Assembly: GCA_003612515.1 (NCBI GenBank)
Contig: RAZB01000005.1
Coordinates: 124,001-188,000, forward strand
Source of the DNA: a bacterium D16-34
GTDB lineage: Bacteria > Actinomycetota > Coriobacteriia > Coriobacteriales > Eggerthellaceae
Direction: 5' to 3'
DNA: 64,000 nt
The notes under the pieces are model-generated. The model was not told the DNA's origin, ran no database searches, and saw only the letters and a program-made list of their open reading frames with translations. Numbering within the stretch: the first letter of the stretch is position 1; each line of letters opens with the position of its first letter. Shown here piece by piece: positions 43,797 to 53,712 of this stretch. Made by a program: the position numbers and the translations under genes.

Positions 43797-46313
43797 GTGA
43801 AACTGGTGGTAACTGAGAAGAATGATGCGGCTCAAAAAATTGCCGATCTGCTCGGAGCAACAAAGCCAAAGGCTGACAAAGTTTATTCTACGCCGGTATA
43901 TCGCTTTGCTGTTAATGGTGAAGAATGGGTCACCATAGGTTTAAGGGGTCATATTCTAGAACCCGACTTTCCAAAAGAACTCGTTTATAAACGCCGCGGT
44001 GGCTGGGAAGGCGTAACTGATGAAGGAGAGTTGTTAGAAGCAAGCCTTCCGTCTTCGCTTGCAAAGCCGCCATTTAAGAAAAAGAAGCCCTTTTTAGAAA
44101 ATGGCGTAGAGCTCAAATCGTGGAAAATGGAGGCGCTTCCGTATTTGGTCTATGCGCCTATCGAGAAAAAACCCAAAGAAAAAGAAATCATCCGCTCGTT
44201 GAAAAATCTGGCGAAAAAGGCAGATTCAGTCATTATCGCAACTGACTTTGATCGCGAAGGGGAGCTTATTGGTTCTGATGCACTCAGTTGCATTCAGGAA
44301 GTAAATCCGCAGATTCCGGTGTCGCGTGCACGCTATTCTGCGTTTACCAAAGAAGAGATAACTCATGCGTTTGATAATTTGGTTGCCCTTGACTCAAATT
44401 TAGCAAGTGCTGGTGCTTCTCGTCAGGACATCGATCTTATCTGGGGCGCGGTTTTGACGCGCTATCTGACGCTCGTTAAATTTGCTGGTTATGGAAATGT
44501 ACGCAGTTCAGGACGCGTGCAAACGCCAACGCTTGGGTTGATTGTTGCCCGCGAAAAAGAGCGCATGGCGTTTGTTCCAGAGGATTATTGGGTAATTCGC
44601 GGATCGTTTGGCGAGGGCGATGATGTCTTTGAAGCAAATCATGCAGTCACGCGATTCAAAGAGCAATCGGCTGCTGATGCGGTTATGGCGCACCTTGAGG
44701 GAGCAACGTGTGCTCATGTTGATGAGGTGGAGCGCAAAAGTAGAAAAGTTGCCCCGCCAGTTCCTTTTAATACCACCTCGCTGATGGCAGCAGCATCCGC
44801 TGAAGGGCTTTCGCCAGCGCGCACCATGCGTATAGCCGAGAGCTTGTATATGGATGGTTATATTTCATATCCGCGTGTTGATAACACGGTATATCCGGCG
44901 TCTCTTGATCTGGCTGAAACGGTACGCGCAATTTCAGGAAATCCGGCATATAAGCCTTATTGCGACAAATTGCTTAGCAAAAAGAGCTTGCATGCAACGC
45001 GCGGCAAGAAAGAAACCACCGACCACCCGCCAATTTATCCAACGGCAAAGGCAATGCCAGATGATTTGGCTCCTGCGGATTACAAGCTCTATAACCTCAT
45101 TGCGCGACGCTTTTTGGCAACGCTTTCAGATTCCGCAATCGTTGAGGGTACTAAGGTAACATTAGGTGTTAATGGTGAGCCGTTTGTTGCGCGTGGTGAT
45201 GTTTTGACAAGCCCGGGCTTTCGCGAGATTTATCCGTATGGACTCAAAAAAGACGAACAGCTGCCAGCTCTTGAGCAAGGTCAAACCATCGCCTTTAATG
45301 GTGCAACTTGTACACAAAAGCAAACTGAACCTCCGGCGCGGTATAGCCAAGGCAAGCTTATTCAAGAGATGGAAAAGCTTGGATTGGGCACCAAATCAAC
45401 CAGGCACTCAATTATTGAGCGTCTTTATACGGTGAAATATATCCAAAACGATCCGATTGAGCCGTCTCAGCTTGGCATTGCTGTTTGTGATGCACTCGAT
45501 AAGTTTGCTCCACACATTACTAATTCGGAGATGACCGCTGAGCTTGAATCCGAAATGGATAACATTGCTGCAGGTCAAACAACTAAAGATGACGTGGTAA
45601 CTACCTCTCGTAATCTTTTGTCGCAAGAGTTAGCGAATTTGCTGCCGCATTCTGAAGAAGTGAAGGATGCCCTTGCAGATGCGGTTGCGGCAGATGCCTA
45701 TGTTGGAAAATGCCCGAAGTGTGGTAAAGATTTGCAGCTGCGCGCAAGTCAGAAAACAAAGTCTATGTTTATTGGGTGTTCGGGCTGGCCGGAATGTGAT
45801 GTTACCTATCCGCTCCCGAAAGGCAAGATCGAAGCGGTACCCGAGACATGTCCGGTTTGTGGTATGCCGCAGGTTAAGGTTACAGCATTTCGCTCAAAGC
45901 CGCGTATTGTCTGCATCGACCCGAATTGTTCAACCAACAAAGAGCCTGATGTGATAGTTGGCAAATGTCCCACGTGCAAGGCAAAAGGGATTGATGCAAA
46001 TCTTATTGCGCAAAAAAATCCGCGGACGCTTAAGCGCTTTATTCGTTGTGAGAATTATGACGAATGCCAGACGGGCTATCCGCTACCACAGTATGGCCAG
46101 CTCGAAGCAACTGATGAGGTCTGCGAGTTTTGTGGGGCGCCGATGGTTATCGTGCATACGTCTCGAGGACCTTGGAAACTTTGTCCAAATTTCGACTGTC
46201 CGGGCAAGGAGAAGGATGAGGCCAAAAGCGAGGATGGCGGTGGCGCATCAAAGCCAAAGCGCACCAGGCAGACAAAGTCTCGCACGAAGAAAACAACCTC
46301 AGCAAAGAAGTAA
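43797..46313 (+). CDS. topA: Archaeal-type DNA topoisomerase IA with zinc ribbons
   Basis: Relaxes negative supercoils. 838 residues from the GTG at 43797 (AGGAG 7 bases upstream); the reading from 43734 is not needed. Begins LVVTEKNDAAQKIADLL, then Toprim metal motif ATDFDREGELIG, SSGRVQTPTLGLI, and catalytic Tyr358 in YISYPRVDN. The C-terminus holds four Cys4-like zinc ribbons (CPKC, CPVC, CPTC, CEFC with partner cysteines) and a Lys/Arg-rich tail. The N-terminal sequence is closer to archaeal topoisomerase I than to the usual bacterial TopA. Its place before tmk-holB matches the topA locus of Actinobacteria. Confidence 0.92.
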   Translation: MKLVVTEKNDAAQKIADLLGATKPKADKVYSTPVYRFAVNGEEWVTIGLRGHILEPDFPKELVYKRRGGWEGVTDEGELLEASLPSSLAKPPFKKKKPFLENGVELKSWKMEALPYLVYAPIEKKPKEKEIIRSLKNLAKKADSVIIATDFDREGELIGSDALSCIQEVNPQIPVSRARYSAFTKEEITHAFDNLVALDSNLASAGASRQDIDLIWGAVLTRYLTLVKFAGYGNVRSSGRVQTPTLGLIVAREKERMAFVPEDYWVIRGSFGEGDDVFEANHAVTRFKEQSAADAVMAHLEGATCAHVDEVERKSRKVAPPVPFNTTSLMAAASAEGLSPARTMRIAESLYMDGYISYPRVDNTVYPASLDLAETVRAISGNPAYKPYCDKLLSKKSLHATRGKKETTDHPPIYPTAKAMPDDLAPADYKLYNLIARRFLATLSDSAIVEGTKVTLGVNGEPFVARGDVLTSPGFREIYPYGLKKDEQLPALEQGQTIAFNGATCTQKQTEPPARYSQGKLIQEMEKLGLGTKSTRHSIIERLYTVKYIQNDPIEPSQLGIAVCDALDKFAPHITNSEMTAELESEMDNIAAGQTTKDDVVTTSRNLLSQELANLLPHSEEVKDALADAVAADAYVGKCPKCGKDLQLRASQKTKSMFIGCSGWPECDVTYPLPKGKIEAVPETCPVCGMPQVKVTAFRSKPRIVCIDPNCSTNKEPDVIVGKCPTCKAKGIDANLIAQKNPRTLKRFIRCENYDECQTGYPLPQYGQLEATDEVCEFCGAPMVIVHTSRGPWKLCPNFDCPGKEKDEAKSEDGGGASKPKRTRQTKSRTKKTTSAKK

Positions 46314-46343
46314 ACCAACAGGTTTGAGATAGGAGAGCTCATT

Positions 46344-47276
46344 ATGGCGAAAGTTACTATTGTTGGAGCAGGAAACGTTGGCGCTACTGCAGCCCATATT
46401 ATTGCGTCGAAGAACTTAGCTGATGTGGTTATGGTTGACGTTGCTGAAGGTCTGCCACAGGGCAAGGCGCTTGATATGATGCATATGCGCAGCGTAGAGA
46501 AGTTCAACGTTAGTATTACGGGCTCAAATGATTATGCAGCCACCGCCGATTCTGACATTGTCGTGATTACGGCAGGCATTGCGCGCAAACCAGGTATGAC
46601 TCGCGAGGATTTGCTTGGAGTTAATGCTGGCATCATGCGTTCAGTTATCGATCAGGCAATTAAGTATTCGCCCGAAGCGGTATATATCTGTGTTACCAAT
46701 CCGCTTGATGTAATGACCTGTCTGGCATATCAGGAGTCCGGTCTGCCCGCAAAGCGCTTGATGGGCATGGGCGGCGTTCTTGACTCATCACGCTTATCAT
46801 TTGCAGTATGCGAAAAACTTGGATGCGACCCGGCCGATGTGTGCGCTTGGGCTGTTGGAGCTCACGGCGAGGGCATGGTATGTTGGCCGCGTCTGACTAC
46901 GGTGGCAGGCCAATCTATTGTGGATATGCTCTCTCCTGAAGAGGTAGATGAGGTAGTTGCGCGTTGTGTGAAGGGTGGCGCTGAGGTTGTGGCTCATCTC
47001 AAGACCGGAAGCGCCTACTATGCACCTGGTGCATCAATTGCCAAGATGGTTGAAGCTATTCTGACTGACTCTCATGAGATCTTGAGTGTTTGTGCTCACT
47101 TAGATGGACAATATGGAATTGATGATCTGTACATGAACGTGCCTGTTCGTTTGGGTAAGGGCGGCGTTGAAGAGATCGTTGAGTTTGACCTGACCGACGA
47201 AGAGCTGGCTGACTTACAGCGCAGTGCCGATAGTGTTCGCAAGGGTCTTGATGCACTTCCTGCTCAAGGCGAATAA
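46344..47276 (+). CDS. mdh: Malate dehydrogenase (LDH-like type)
   Basis: NAD-dependent malate/oxaloacetate interconversion. 310 residues: VGAGNVGATAA dinucleotide loop, substrate-specifying Arg in ARKPGMTR (malate type), ITNP-like VTNPLDVMT, and catalytic His in GAHGEGM. The fumarase genes follow, so together they interconvert oxaloacetate, malate and fumarate. Confidence 0.93.
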   Translation: MAKVTIVGAGNVGATAAHIIASKNLADVVMVDVAEGLPQGKALDMMHMRSVEKFNVSITGSNDYAATADSDIVVITAGIARKPGMTREDLLGVNAGIMRSVIDQAIKYSPEAVYICVTNPLDVMTCLAYQESGLPAKRLMGMGGVLDSSRLSFAVCEKLGCDPADVCAWAVGAHGEGMVCWPRLTTVAGQSIVDMLSPEEVDEVVARCVKGGAEVVAHLKTGSAYYAPGASIAKMVEAILTDSHEILSVCAHLDGQYGIDDLYMNVPVRLGKGGVEEIVEFDLTDEELADLQRSADSVRKGLDALPAQGE

Positions 47277-47289
47277 TTGGTGATACAAC

Positions 47290-48180
47290 GTGTATTTCAT
47301 TGACCCAAAACTGCTTGGGGATGTTGTTTATCAGGCAATACCCACTCTCGCGTGCGTGTTGCCTGAAGACGTTTTAGCATCACTCGAGCAGGCATCTCAA
47401 AAAGAAACGTCGCCGCGTGGACAACTGGTGATTTCGCAATTATTGGAAAATGCGCGTATAGCAGCCCATGATACTGTTCCCATTTGTCAAGATACTGGTA
47501 CGGTGTGGGTATCGCTTGAAATTGGCTCTGATGTGGCGGTCAAGGGGGATGTGTTTTCCCGGGTAAATGCTGCTGTAGCGCGAGCATATGACGAAGCGTG
47601 CTTACGTAAATCAGTTGTGCGAAATGCACTGTTTGATCGCACGAATACCTCCGATAATACGCCGGCATTTTGCGACATTCATCCCCACGATGTGCCTGGT
47701 GTAGCAAAAGTGCATATCATGCTTAAAGGAGGCGGTTCTGATAACGCTTCACGCGTGGTGATGTTAACCCCAGGTGCTGGCAGAGAGGCAATCGTTGAAG
47801 AGGTGCTTTCTTGTGTTCGCGAAAAAGGACCGAATGCCTGTCCTCCTTTGATTGTTGGCATAGGCGTTGGGGCTACATTTGATAAGGTCGCATCGCTTGC
47901 AAAACAAGCGCTTATGAGACCACTTGATGAACCCGCGCCAGATGAGCAAACAGCTGCATTTGAGGCCGAACTTGCCGACGCCATCAACAAACTTGGGGTA
48001 GGGCCTGCTGGTCTTGGGGGAGATACTACCGCTTTTGATGTGCGCGTAAAGACGGCTCCCTGTCATATTGCAGCGCTTCCGCTTGCAATCAATATGGGAT
48101 GTTCGGCTATGCGCCGTACCACGATTGATTTGATGCCACTTTTGCGCGAGTGTGCTGATAAGGGAGGCGCAAATGTCTGA
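47290..48180 (+). CDS. Class I fumarate hydratase, alpha subunit
   Basis: N-terminal (Fe-S-binding) half of a two-subunit class I fumarase. 296 residues from a GTG. CQDTGTVWV and the conserved GGxGGDTTAFDV/GCSAMRRTT region are visible; three conserved cysteines would carry the [4Fe-4S] cluster. The C-terminus overlaps the beta subunit ATG. The family includes L-tartrate dehydratase; the mdh neighbour favours fumarase. Confidence 0.9.
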   Translation: MYFIDPKLLGDVVYQAIPTLACVLPEDVLASLEQASQKETSPRGQLVISQLLENARIAAHDTVPICQDTGTVWVSLEIGSDVAVKGDVFSRVNAAVARAYDEACLRKSVVRNALFDRTNTSDNTPAFCDIHPHDVPGVAKVHIMLKGGGSDNASRVVMLTPGAGREAIVEEVLSCVREKGPNACPPLIVGIGVGATFDKVASLAKQALMRPLDEPAPDEQTAAFEAELADAINKLGVGPAGLGGDTTAFDVRVKTAPCHIAALPLAINMGCSAMRRTTIDLMPLLRECADKGGANV

Positions 48181-48709
48181 GCAAGTTCGCCGCTTATCAC
48201 TTCCGCTTGATAAAGAGGAACTCAAAACACTTCGCGCGGGAGATGCATGCCTTTTAACGGGGCCTCTGTACACCCTGCGCGACGCAGGACATATTCGCCT
48301 TCTTGCTGAATTGGAGGAGTGTGGCACGCTTCCTTACGGACTTGAAGGGCAGACCATTTTTTATGCAGGACCGACACCTCCTTGTGCCGGAAGACCTTTT
48401 GGCGCCATAGGGCCTACCACAGCTTCTCGCATGGATTTTGCCGCACCTGCTTTATATAGAGCTGGAATTGTGGCAACGCTTGGCAAAGGGCGCCGCTCTA
48501 AGGAGGTAAAGCGCGCCTGTATTGAAACGGGGTCTGTTTATTTTGCCAGCGTTGGTGGAGCTGCTGCACTTCTTGCGAAATGCATAGATACTGCAGAGGT
48601 CATCAGCTATGATGAATTAGGCACAGAAGCCCTCCGAAGAATTACCGTGGTTGATTTCCCGGTTTTTGTGGGGGTTGATTGTTTAGGTAATGATGTGTAT
48701 GACGTTTAG
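48173..48709 (+). CDS. Class I fumarate hydratase, beta subunit
   Basis: C-terminal half of the same enzyme; 178 residues from the ATG at 48173 (GGAGG upstream), overlapping the alpha stop by 8 bases. LLTGPLYTLRDAGH, YAGPTPPCAGRPFGAIGPTTASRMD are typical of the beta domain. The usual RDAAH reads RDAGH. Confidence 0.9.
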   Translation: MSEQVRRLSLPLDKEELKTLRAGDACLLTGPLYTLRDAGHIRLLAELEECGTLPYGLEGQTIFYAGPTPPCAGRPFGAIGPTTASRMDFAAPALYRAGIVATLGKGRRSKEVKRACIETGSVYFASVGGAAALLAKCIDTAEVISYDELGTEALRRITVVDFPVFVGVDCLGNDVYDV

Positions 48710-48724
48710 AAAGTCGCAACGTTT

Positions 48725-49495
48725 ATGACGCAATCGAGATCTGCCGTCGCTTCAGGTGACGGCATCTTTATAACATTTGAAGGCGGCGATGGTGCAGGAA
48801 AATCCACACACATTCGCTTTTTAGCTGAAGCCTTAATGGACGCAGGTTATGAGGTTGTGTGTCTGCGCGAGCCGGGCGGTACTGCAATAGGCGAAGCAAT
48901 GCGTGCAATACTGCTTGATCCTGCTCAGGATCAGATTTCGCCGCGTGCTGAGCTGCTTGTTTATGAAGCATGTCGCGCGCAACTGATTGATGAGGTGATA
49001 GCACCTGCGCTCAAGCGCGGTGCGGTGGTGTTGTGTGATCGCTTTACCGATTCGACGCATGCCTACCAAGGGGCAGGGCGCGGGCTTGATGATGTGTTCA
49101 TTGAGCAGGCGAATGTGTTTGCATGCCAAGGGGTTGCGCCACATCGCACAATCCTTATGACCACCGGTTCCGATGCGGCCGCTAATTTGGCGCGTGCAAC
49201 CCACAAAGGTAATGCTGATCGCTTGGAGCTTGAGGGCGAGGCGTTTCACAATCGCGTAAATGCCGCATATGAAAAGCTCGCGCTTCGCTTTCCAGATCGC
49301 GTGGTTTCGGTGGTATCTGATAAAGAAAAAGCGGTTACCGCGCGACGTGTGTTTGGCGCGGTAGCAGATTTGTTTGATGAGCTGGCAGCTTTGCTTGATG
49401 ACGACGAGTATTTTTCGCGTTTCAATACGCGACATGTTTCTGCTGAAGCACCGCTTGCTTCAAGTCAAACAACCCAGATTGGTGACAAGGATTAA
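48725..49495 (+). CDS. tmk: Thymidylate kinase
   Basis: Phosphorylates dTMP to dTDP. 256 residues, with ~10 extra at the N-terminus and ~40 at the C-terminus compared with ~210 usual. P-loop FEGGDGAGKST, LREPGGT, and the DRF motif in CDRFTDSTHAYQG. Followed by holB 3 bases later. Confidence 0.95.
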   Translation: MTQSRSAVASGDGIFITFEGGDGAGKSTHIRFLAEALMDAGYEVVCLREPGGTAIGEAMRAILLDPAQDQISPRAELLVYEACRAQLIDEVIAPALKRGAVVLCDRFTDSTHAYQGAGRGLDDVFIEQANVFACQGVAPHRTILMTTGSDAAANLARATHKGNADRLELEGEAFHNRVNAAYEKLALRFPDRVVSVVSDKEKAVTARRVFGAVADLFDELAALLDDDEYFSRFNTRHVSAEAPLASSQTTQIGDKD

Positions 49496-49498
49496 TGC

Positions 49499-50674
49499 AT
49501 GGCTGATGTCTTTGAAAATATTTTAGGTCAGCCACAGGTTCGAGACTTTTTGCGTGCATGCATTTCGCAAAATAGGGTCAGCCATGCCTATCTGTTTACC
49601 GGTCCTGCTGGTTCTAATAAAACAATTGCAGCATGCGCATTTGCGCAAGCAATTTTATGCGCAACAGGTGGACAAACTTTCGGCGAAGCAAGTTGTAGAA
49701 CCTGCGATATCTGCGATAAGGTGAAGCGCAAAAAACACCCCGATGTGCGCCTGTTCTCACCGGAAGGTGCAAGTGGGTATCTGGTGGAGCAAGTGCGCTC
49801 CATTACCACTGATGCAACGTTGGCTCCCATCCGAGCGAACAAAAAAATCTACATTCTCGATAGGGTTGACCTTTTGGGCGTGCAGGCGGCAAATGCCTTT
49901 TTGAAGACGCTTGAAGAGCCGCCAGAGGACGTTGTTTTAATTTTGCTTGCGCGAACGGTCGATTCGGTGTTGCCTACTATTGTCTCGCGCTGTCAGGTGG
50001 TGCCATTTCGCACTATTCCTGATGCGGAGGCTGCCCAGTTAGTGGTGCAAAACACAGGAGCAAGTCTTGAACAGGCGCGTTTTGCGTTGGCGGCAGCAAA
50101 TAGCTCACTTGAAGGGGCGGCTGCATTTCTCAAGTCGAATGAACGAATGGCATTTCGTAATAGGGTTTTTGAAATACTTGGACAGCTCTACCATGCAGAT
50201 GATTGGGATATCGTGGGCTATGCGCGCGAATTGGTAAAGCTCACGCAAGCTCCCCTTGATGCGGTTCGCGCAGAACAAGAGCAAGAACTTGCCCAAAACA
50301 AAGACTTTCTGGAGAAGTCTGCTCTTCGCCAGCTTGAAGCGCGCCACAAGCGCCAATTGAGCGCGGCTACGATGGCTTCGCTGCACCAACTCATGGCAAT
50401 TGCGCGCTCGTGGCTTCGCGATGTTTTGGTGATTTGCGCACAAGGTGATGAACTTGTTGTGAATACAGATTTTTTGCCGACGCTGAGAGGCGTTGCGCTT
50501 GATACCAATGAGGCGCGTGTGACCAGCGCTTTAGAGGTAACGGCGAAAATTGATGCCGCGCTTACCTACAATGTGTCTCCCGAAACATGCATCGATGTGC
50601 TGCTCTTTGCTATTCGCGATATACTATATGGTCAAACTGAAACGCTAAGTTATGCGCGATTATTACAACATTAG
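49499..50674 (+). CDS. holB: DNA polymerase III delta' subunit
   Basis: Clamp-loader AAA+ ATPase-like subunit. 391 residues. Walker-A-like GPAGSNKT, a zinc module with cysteines in CRTCDICDKVKRKKHPD, and the clamp-loader block ANAFLKTLEEPP and IVSRCQ. Follows tmk as in many genomes. Confidence 0.92.
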   Translation: MADVFENILGQPQVRDFLRACISQNRVSHAYLFTGPAGSNKTIAACAFAQAILCATGGQTFGEASCRTCDICDKVKRKKHPDVRLFSPEGASGYLVEQVRSITTDATLAPIRANKKIYILDRVDLLGVQAANAFLKTLEEPPEDVVLILLARTVDSVLPTIVSRCQVVPFRTIPDAEAAQLVVQNTGASLEQARFALAAANSSLEGAAAFLKSNERMAFRNRVFEILGQLYHADDWDIVGYARELVKLTQAPLDAVRAEQEQELAQNKDFLEKSALRQLEARHKRQLSAATMASLHQLMAIARSWLRDVLVICAQGDELVVNTDFLPTLRGVALDTNEARVTSALEVTAKIDAALTYNVSPETCIDVLLFAIRDILYGQTETLSYARLLQH

Positions 50675-50685
50675 AAAGGTGCGTT

Positions 50686-52188
50686 ATGGTTCGTATTGCA
50701 CCCGTGAATTTATTATATAACCCCAAGGTGTTATGGTTTGATGCACAAGATCTAGTCATTGCACCAGGAGACCCAGTGGTGGTAACCACTGCACGTGGTA
50801 TGGAGTTTGGCCATTTGGCTGCTGAGATTTTTGATGCCACCGACGAGCAGGTTGCTAACTTAAAGAGTGCCTTGAAGCCGGTGCTTCGTATAGCTTCTCA
50901 AGAAGACAAGGAAGCGGCCGATAAGATGGAGCAGCTCTCGCGTGAGGCGCTGCCTATCTTTAAGCAGTTAGCGGCAGAGACAAACGAGGATATGCATCCA
51001 GTTTCGGTTGAATATCTGCTTGATGGCGATAAGGCTATCTTTTATTTTGAAGCAGGAGATCGCGTGGACTTTCGTGATCTGGTGCGCAAGTTGGCTGCAC
51101 AGTTTCATGTGCGTATTGACATGCGCCAAATTGGCGTTCGCGATGAAGCCCGCATGGTTGGTGGTTTGGGACACTGCGGCCAAGAGTTATGTTGCAAGCG
51201 TTTGGGCGGAGAGTTTTGCCAAGTTACCATTCGTATGGCAAAAGAGCAGGACCTCTCGCTTAACCCGCAAAAAATATCAGGTGTTTGCGGGCGTTTGATG
51301 TGCTGCCTTCGCTATGAGTTTGATGCCTATAAAGATTTCAATTCGCGGGCACCCAAGCAAAATGCCTCTATTGAAACTCCTGCCGGCATTGCCAAAGTTG
51401 TGTCGCTTGATGTTCCGCGTGAGATTGTGACACTGCGCATTGAGGGCGAAAAACCCGTGCGTATTCCGCTGGCTGATTTTGAGCCACCAGAAGAAGGAAT
51501 TCGCCCGAGGGCGGTTGGCGAACAGGCGTGGAATCGTGCACAAGACGAGATGTCTTTTGGTTCCATTGAGCATTCGGCGCTGTTTGGTTCAACGACACAG
51601 TTCAAAGGCGATGATCAGCTGGCAAAACCCAGGCAGATCTCCGAGCAGCCTGGCAAAAAACGCAAAGCCAATGACAAAAAGAACTCAGCGCAAAAACAAC
51701 TTACAGGTGGCTTGTCTGGCGCATCGGGCGCAGGACGTGAAAAGGCGCGTCGTCGCAATGAGGAGGCGAAGTCAAAAGACGGCTCGCTTTCAAGTCGCAA
51801 ACTCAGGCGTCGCCGCACAACGACGCTCGGTACCGAAGAGCAAGCTAAAGGTGCAGCTTCAACAGAGCAAACATCAAAGCAAGCAACATCAGGTGCGCTT
51901 CGTCCTGGCAGGCGCTCTTCCGGGCTTCGCAATCAAAGAGCAGCAAAGCCGCAAGGTGCTCATGCACAAAAGCCCCAGCCAAGAAAACGAACTGATAGTC
52001 AGGACAAAACGCGTGCGCAGGGGTCATCAACCTCATCTCGGCGCCCACAGACTCAGGCAAGACAGGTGACACCAAAGCAGCAAAACCAAGGTGGATCAGC
52101 CGCTTCTTCGCAAAAGCCAAACCAGCAGGTTCATCGTCGTCGGAGGCGTTCTCATAAAGCAAGTGGCACACAAGAGACGCAAGGTTAA
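50686..52188 (+). CDS. ricT: PSP1-domain protein (RicT/YaaT-like) with long basic tail
   Basis: 500 residues. The PSP1 core (~1-275) has the cysteine cluster GHCGQELCCKR, FCQVT and VCGRLMCCLRYE that binds an iron-sulfur cluster in the RicT complex of Bacillus (RNase Y-linked RNA processing). Residues ~280-500 are Lys/Arg/Gln/Ser/Ala-rich, low complexity, ending HRRRRRSHKASGTQ, likely disordered and possibly RNA-binding. The holB neighbour is conserved for yaaT in Firmicutes. Confidence 0.9.
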   Translation: MVRIAPVNLLYNPKVLWFDAQDLVIAPGDPVVVTTARGMEFGHLAAEIFDATDEQVANLKSALKPVLRIASQEDKEAADKMEQLSREALPIFKQLAAETNEDMHPVSVEYLLDGDKAIFYFEAGDRVDFRDLVRKLAAQFHVRIDMRQIGVRDEARMVGGLGHCGQELCCKRLGGEFCQVTIRMAKEQDLSLNPQKISGVCGRLMCCLRYEFDAYKDFNSRAPKQNASIETPAGIAKVVSLDVPREIVTLRIEGEKPVRIPLADFEPPEEGIRPRAVGEQAWNRAQDEMSFGSIEHSALFGSTTQFKGDDQLAKPRQISEQPGKKRKANDKKNSAQKQLTGGLSGASGAGREKARRRNEEAKSKDGSLSSRKLRRRRTTTLGTEEQAKGAASTEQTSKQATSGALRPGRRSSGLRNQRAAKPQGAHAQKPQPRKRTDSQDKTRAQGSSTSSRRPQTQARQVTPKQQNQGGSAASSQKPNQQVHRRRRRSHKASGTQETQG

Positions 52189-52191
52189 ATC

Positions 52192-53652
52192 ATGGGTTTA
52201 TCTATAGATTATGCAATGCTGACCGACTTGTACCAGATTACTATGGCGCAAGGTTATCTTGAAAGTGATCAAGAACGCGAACAAGCCTGCTTTCATATGT
52301 ATTTTCGCAATTACCCCTTTAATGGGGGATATGCGGTAGCTTGCGGCATGGCGCAGCTCGCAGATTTGGTCGAAAGCTTTGCCTTTAGTGATAAAGATTG
52401 CGCATATCTTGCAAGCCTTGATGCTCCTGGTGGCGGAAAGCTCTTTAAGCCTGAGTTTTTGGAATATCTCAGAAACTATCGGCTTTCGGTTGATATCGAT
52501 GCAGTGCCCGAAGGAACAATCGTCTTTCCACACGAACCGCTCGTTCGTGTAACCGGTCCTATAATGGATTGCCAGCTTATTGAAACTGCACTTTTAAACT
52601 GCGTGAATTTCCAAACGCTCGTTGCTACAAAGGCCGCTCGAGTATGCCTTGTTGCCCAAGGGCCGGTGGCTGAGTTTGGGCTTCGTCGAGCGCAAGGTGT
52701 TTCTGGTGGCGTGTGGGCATCGCGCGCGGTTGTGGTTGGTGGATGCGCGTCAACTTCAAATGTGTGGGCAGGACAACTCTTTAATCTGCCGGTTTCTGGC
52801 ACGCATGCTCATTCTTGGGTTATGTCATTTGATGATGAGCTTGAAGCTTTTCGCGCTTATGCAAGGGCGTTCCCTCGCAATTGCGTGTTGCTCGTTGATA
52901 CCTATGACGTTGAGCAGGGAATTAAAAACGCAATTACGGTTGGTTTGGAAATGCGTGAGCGCAATGAGCGCCTTGCAGGTATTCGCATTGATTCGGGCGA
53001 CTTGGCCTGGTTGGCTAAGATGGCACGTCGTATGCTTGATGAGGCCGGCTTAGATGATTGTGGCATTGTGCTTTCCAACGACCTGGATGAATACACGATC
53101 CAGTCAATTCGCGATGAAGGTGCGCCAGTAAATTCATGGGGCGTTGGTACGAAGCTTGCTTGTGCTTATGATCAGCCAACCCTTGGTGGCGTTTATAAAC
53201 TTTCCGCAACGAAAAAAGACACTGATACCGTATGGACTGACAGACTTAAGATTTCTGAGTCTGCTGCAAAGCTTACTATCCCCGGTGTCTTAGATGTTCG
53301 TCGCTACTATTTTGAAGATGGACGCATCGCAGGCGATATGATTTTTGATACCAATTCGGCTATCTCTGCCGAAGAGATAATCGTTGATCCGCTTGATGAT
53401 CTTCGTCAGAAACGTTTGGGTGGTCTACGTTCGGAAACACTCCTTAAACCTCTTGCTCGTGCGGGTGAAGTTGTCTTGGAAGCGTGCTATCGTGATGCAT
53501 GTGCGGCGCAAGCGCGTTGTAAGGCGGGCTTGGCCACGCTTGACGAAAGCCAAAAGCGTATATTGAATCCGCATACCTATCCGGTTGGGCTAGAGAACGG
53601 ATTAAGCATTCGCCGCCGCAATTTAGTTGCGCAGCTGCGAGGCATTTCATAG
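52192..53652 (+). CDS. pncB: Nicotinate phosphoribosyltransferase
   Basis: NAD salvage: nicotinate + PRPP (+ ATP) to nicotinate mononucleotide. 486 residues. AMLTDLYQITMAQGY N-terminus, the catalytic His in SGTHAHSWVMSF, RIDSGDL and WGVGTKLACAYDQP. Starts 3 bases behind ricT (AAGG upstream). Confidence 0.95.
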   Translation: MGLSIDYAMLTDLYQITMAQGYLESDQEREQACFHMYFRNYPFNGGYAVACGMAQLADLVESFAFSDKDCAYLASLDAPGGGKLFKPEFLEYLRNYRLSVDIDAVPEGTIVFPHEPLVRVTGPIMDCQLIETALLNCVNFQTLVATKAARVCLVAQGPVAEFGLRRAQGVSGGVWASRAVVVGGCASTSNVWAGQLFNLPVSGTHAHSWVMSFDDELEAFRAYARAFPRNCVLLVDTYDVEQGIKNAITVGLEMRERNERLAGIRIDSGDLAWLAKMARRMLDEAGLDDCGIVLSNDLDEYTIQSIRDEGAPVNSWGVGTKLACAYDQPTLGGVYKLSATKKDTDTVWTDRLKISESAAKLTIPGVLDVRRYYFEDGRIAGDMIFDTNSAISAEEIIVDPLDDLRQKRLGGLRSETLLKPLARAGEVVLEACYRDACAAQARCKAGLATLDESQKRILNPHTYPVGLENGLSIRRRNLVAQLRGIS

Positions 53653-53712
53653 GTTTTTGCGAAATGAGTCGCAGGCTTATTTGGCGCACGTGAAACATGA
53701 GGAGTTTTTAAC

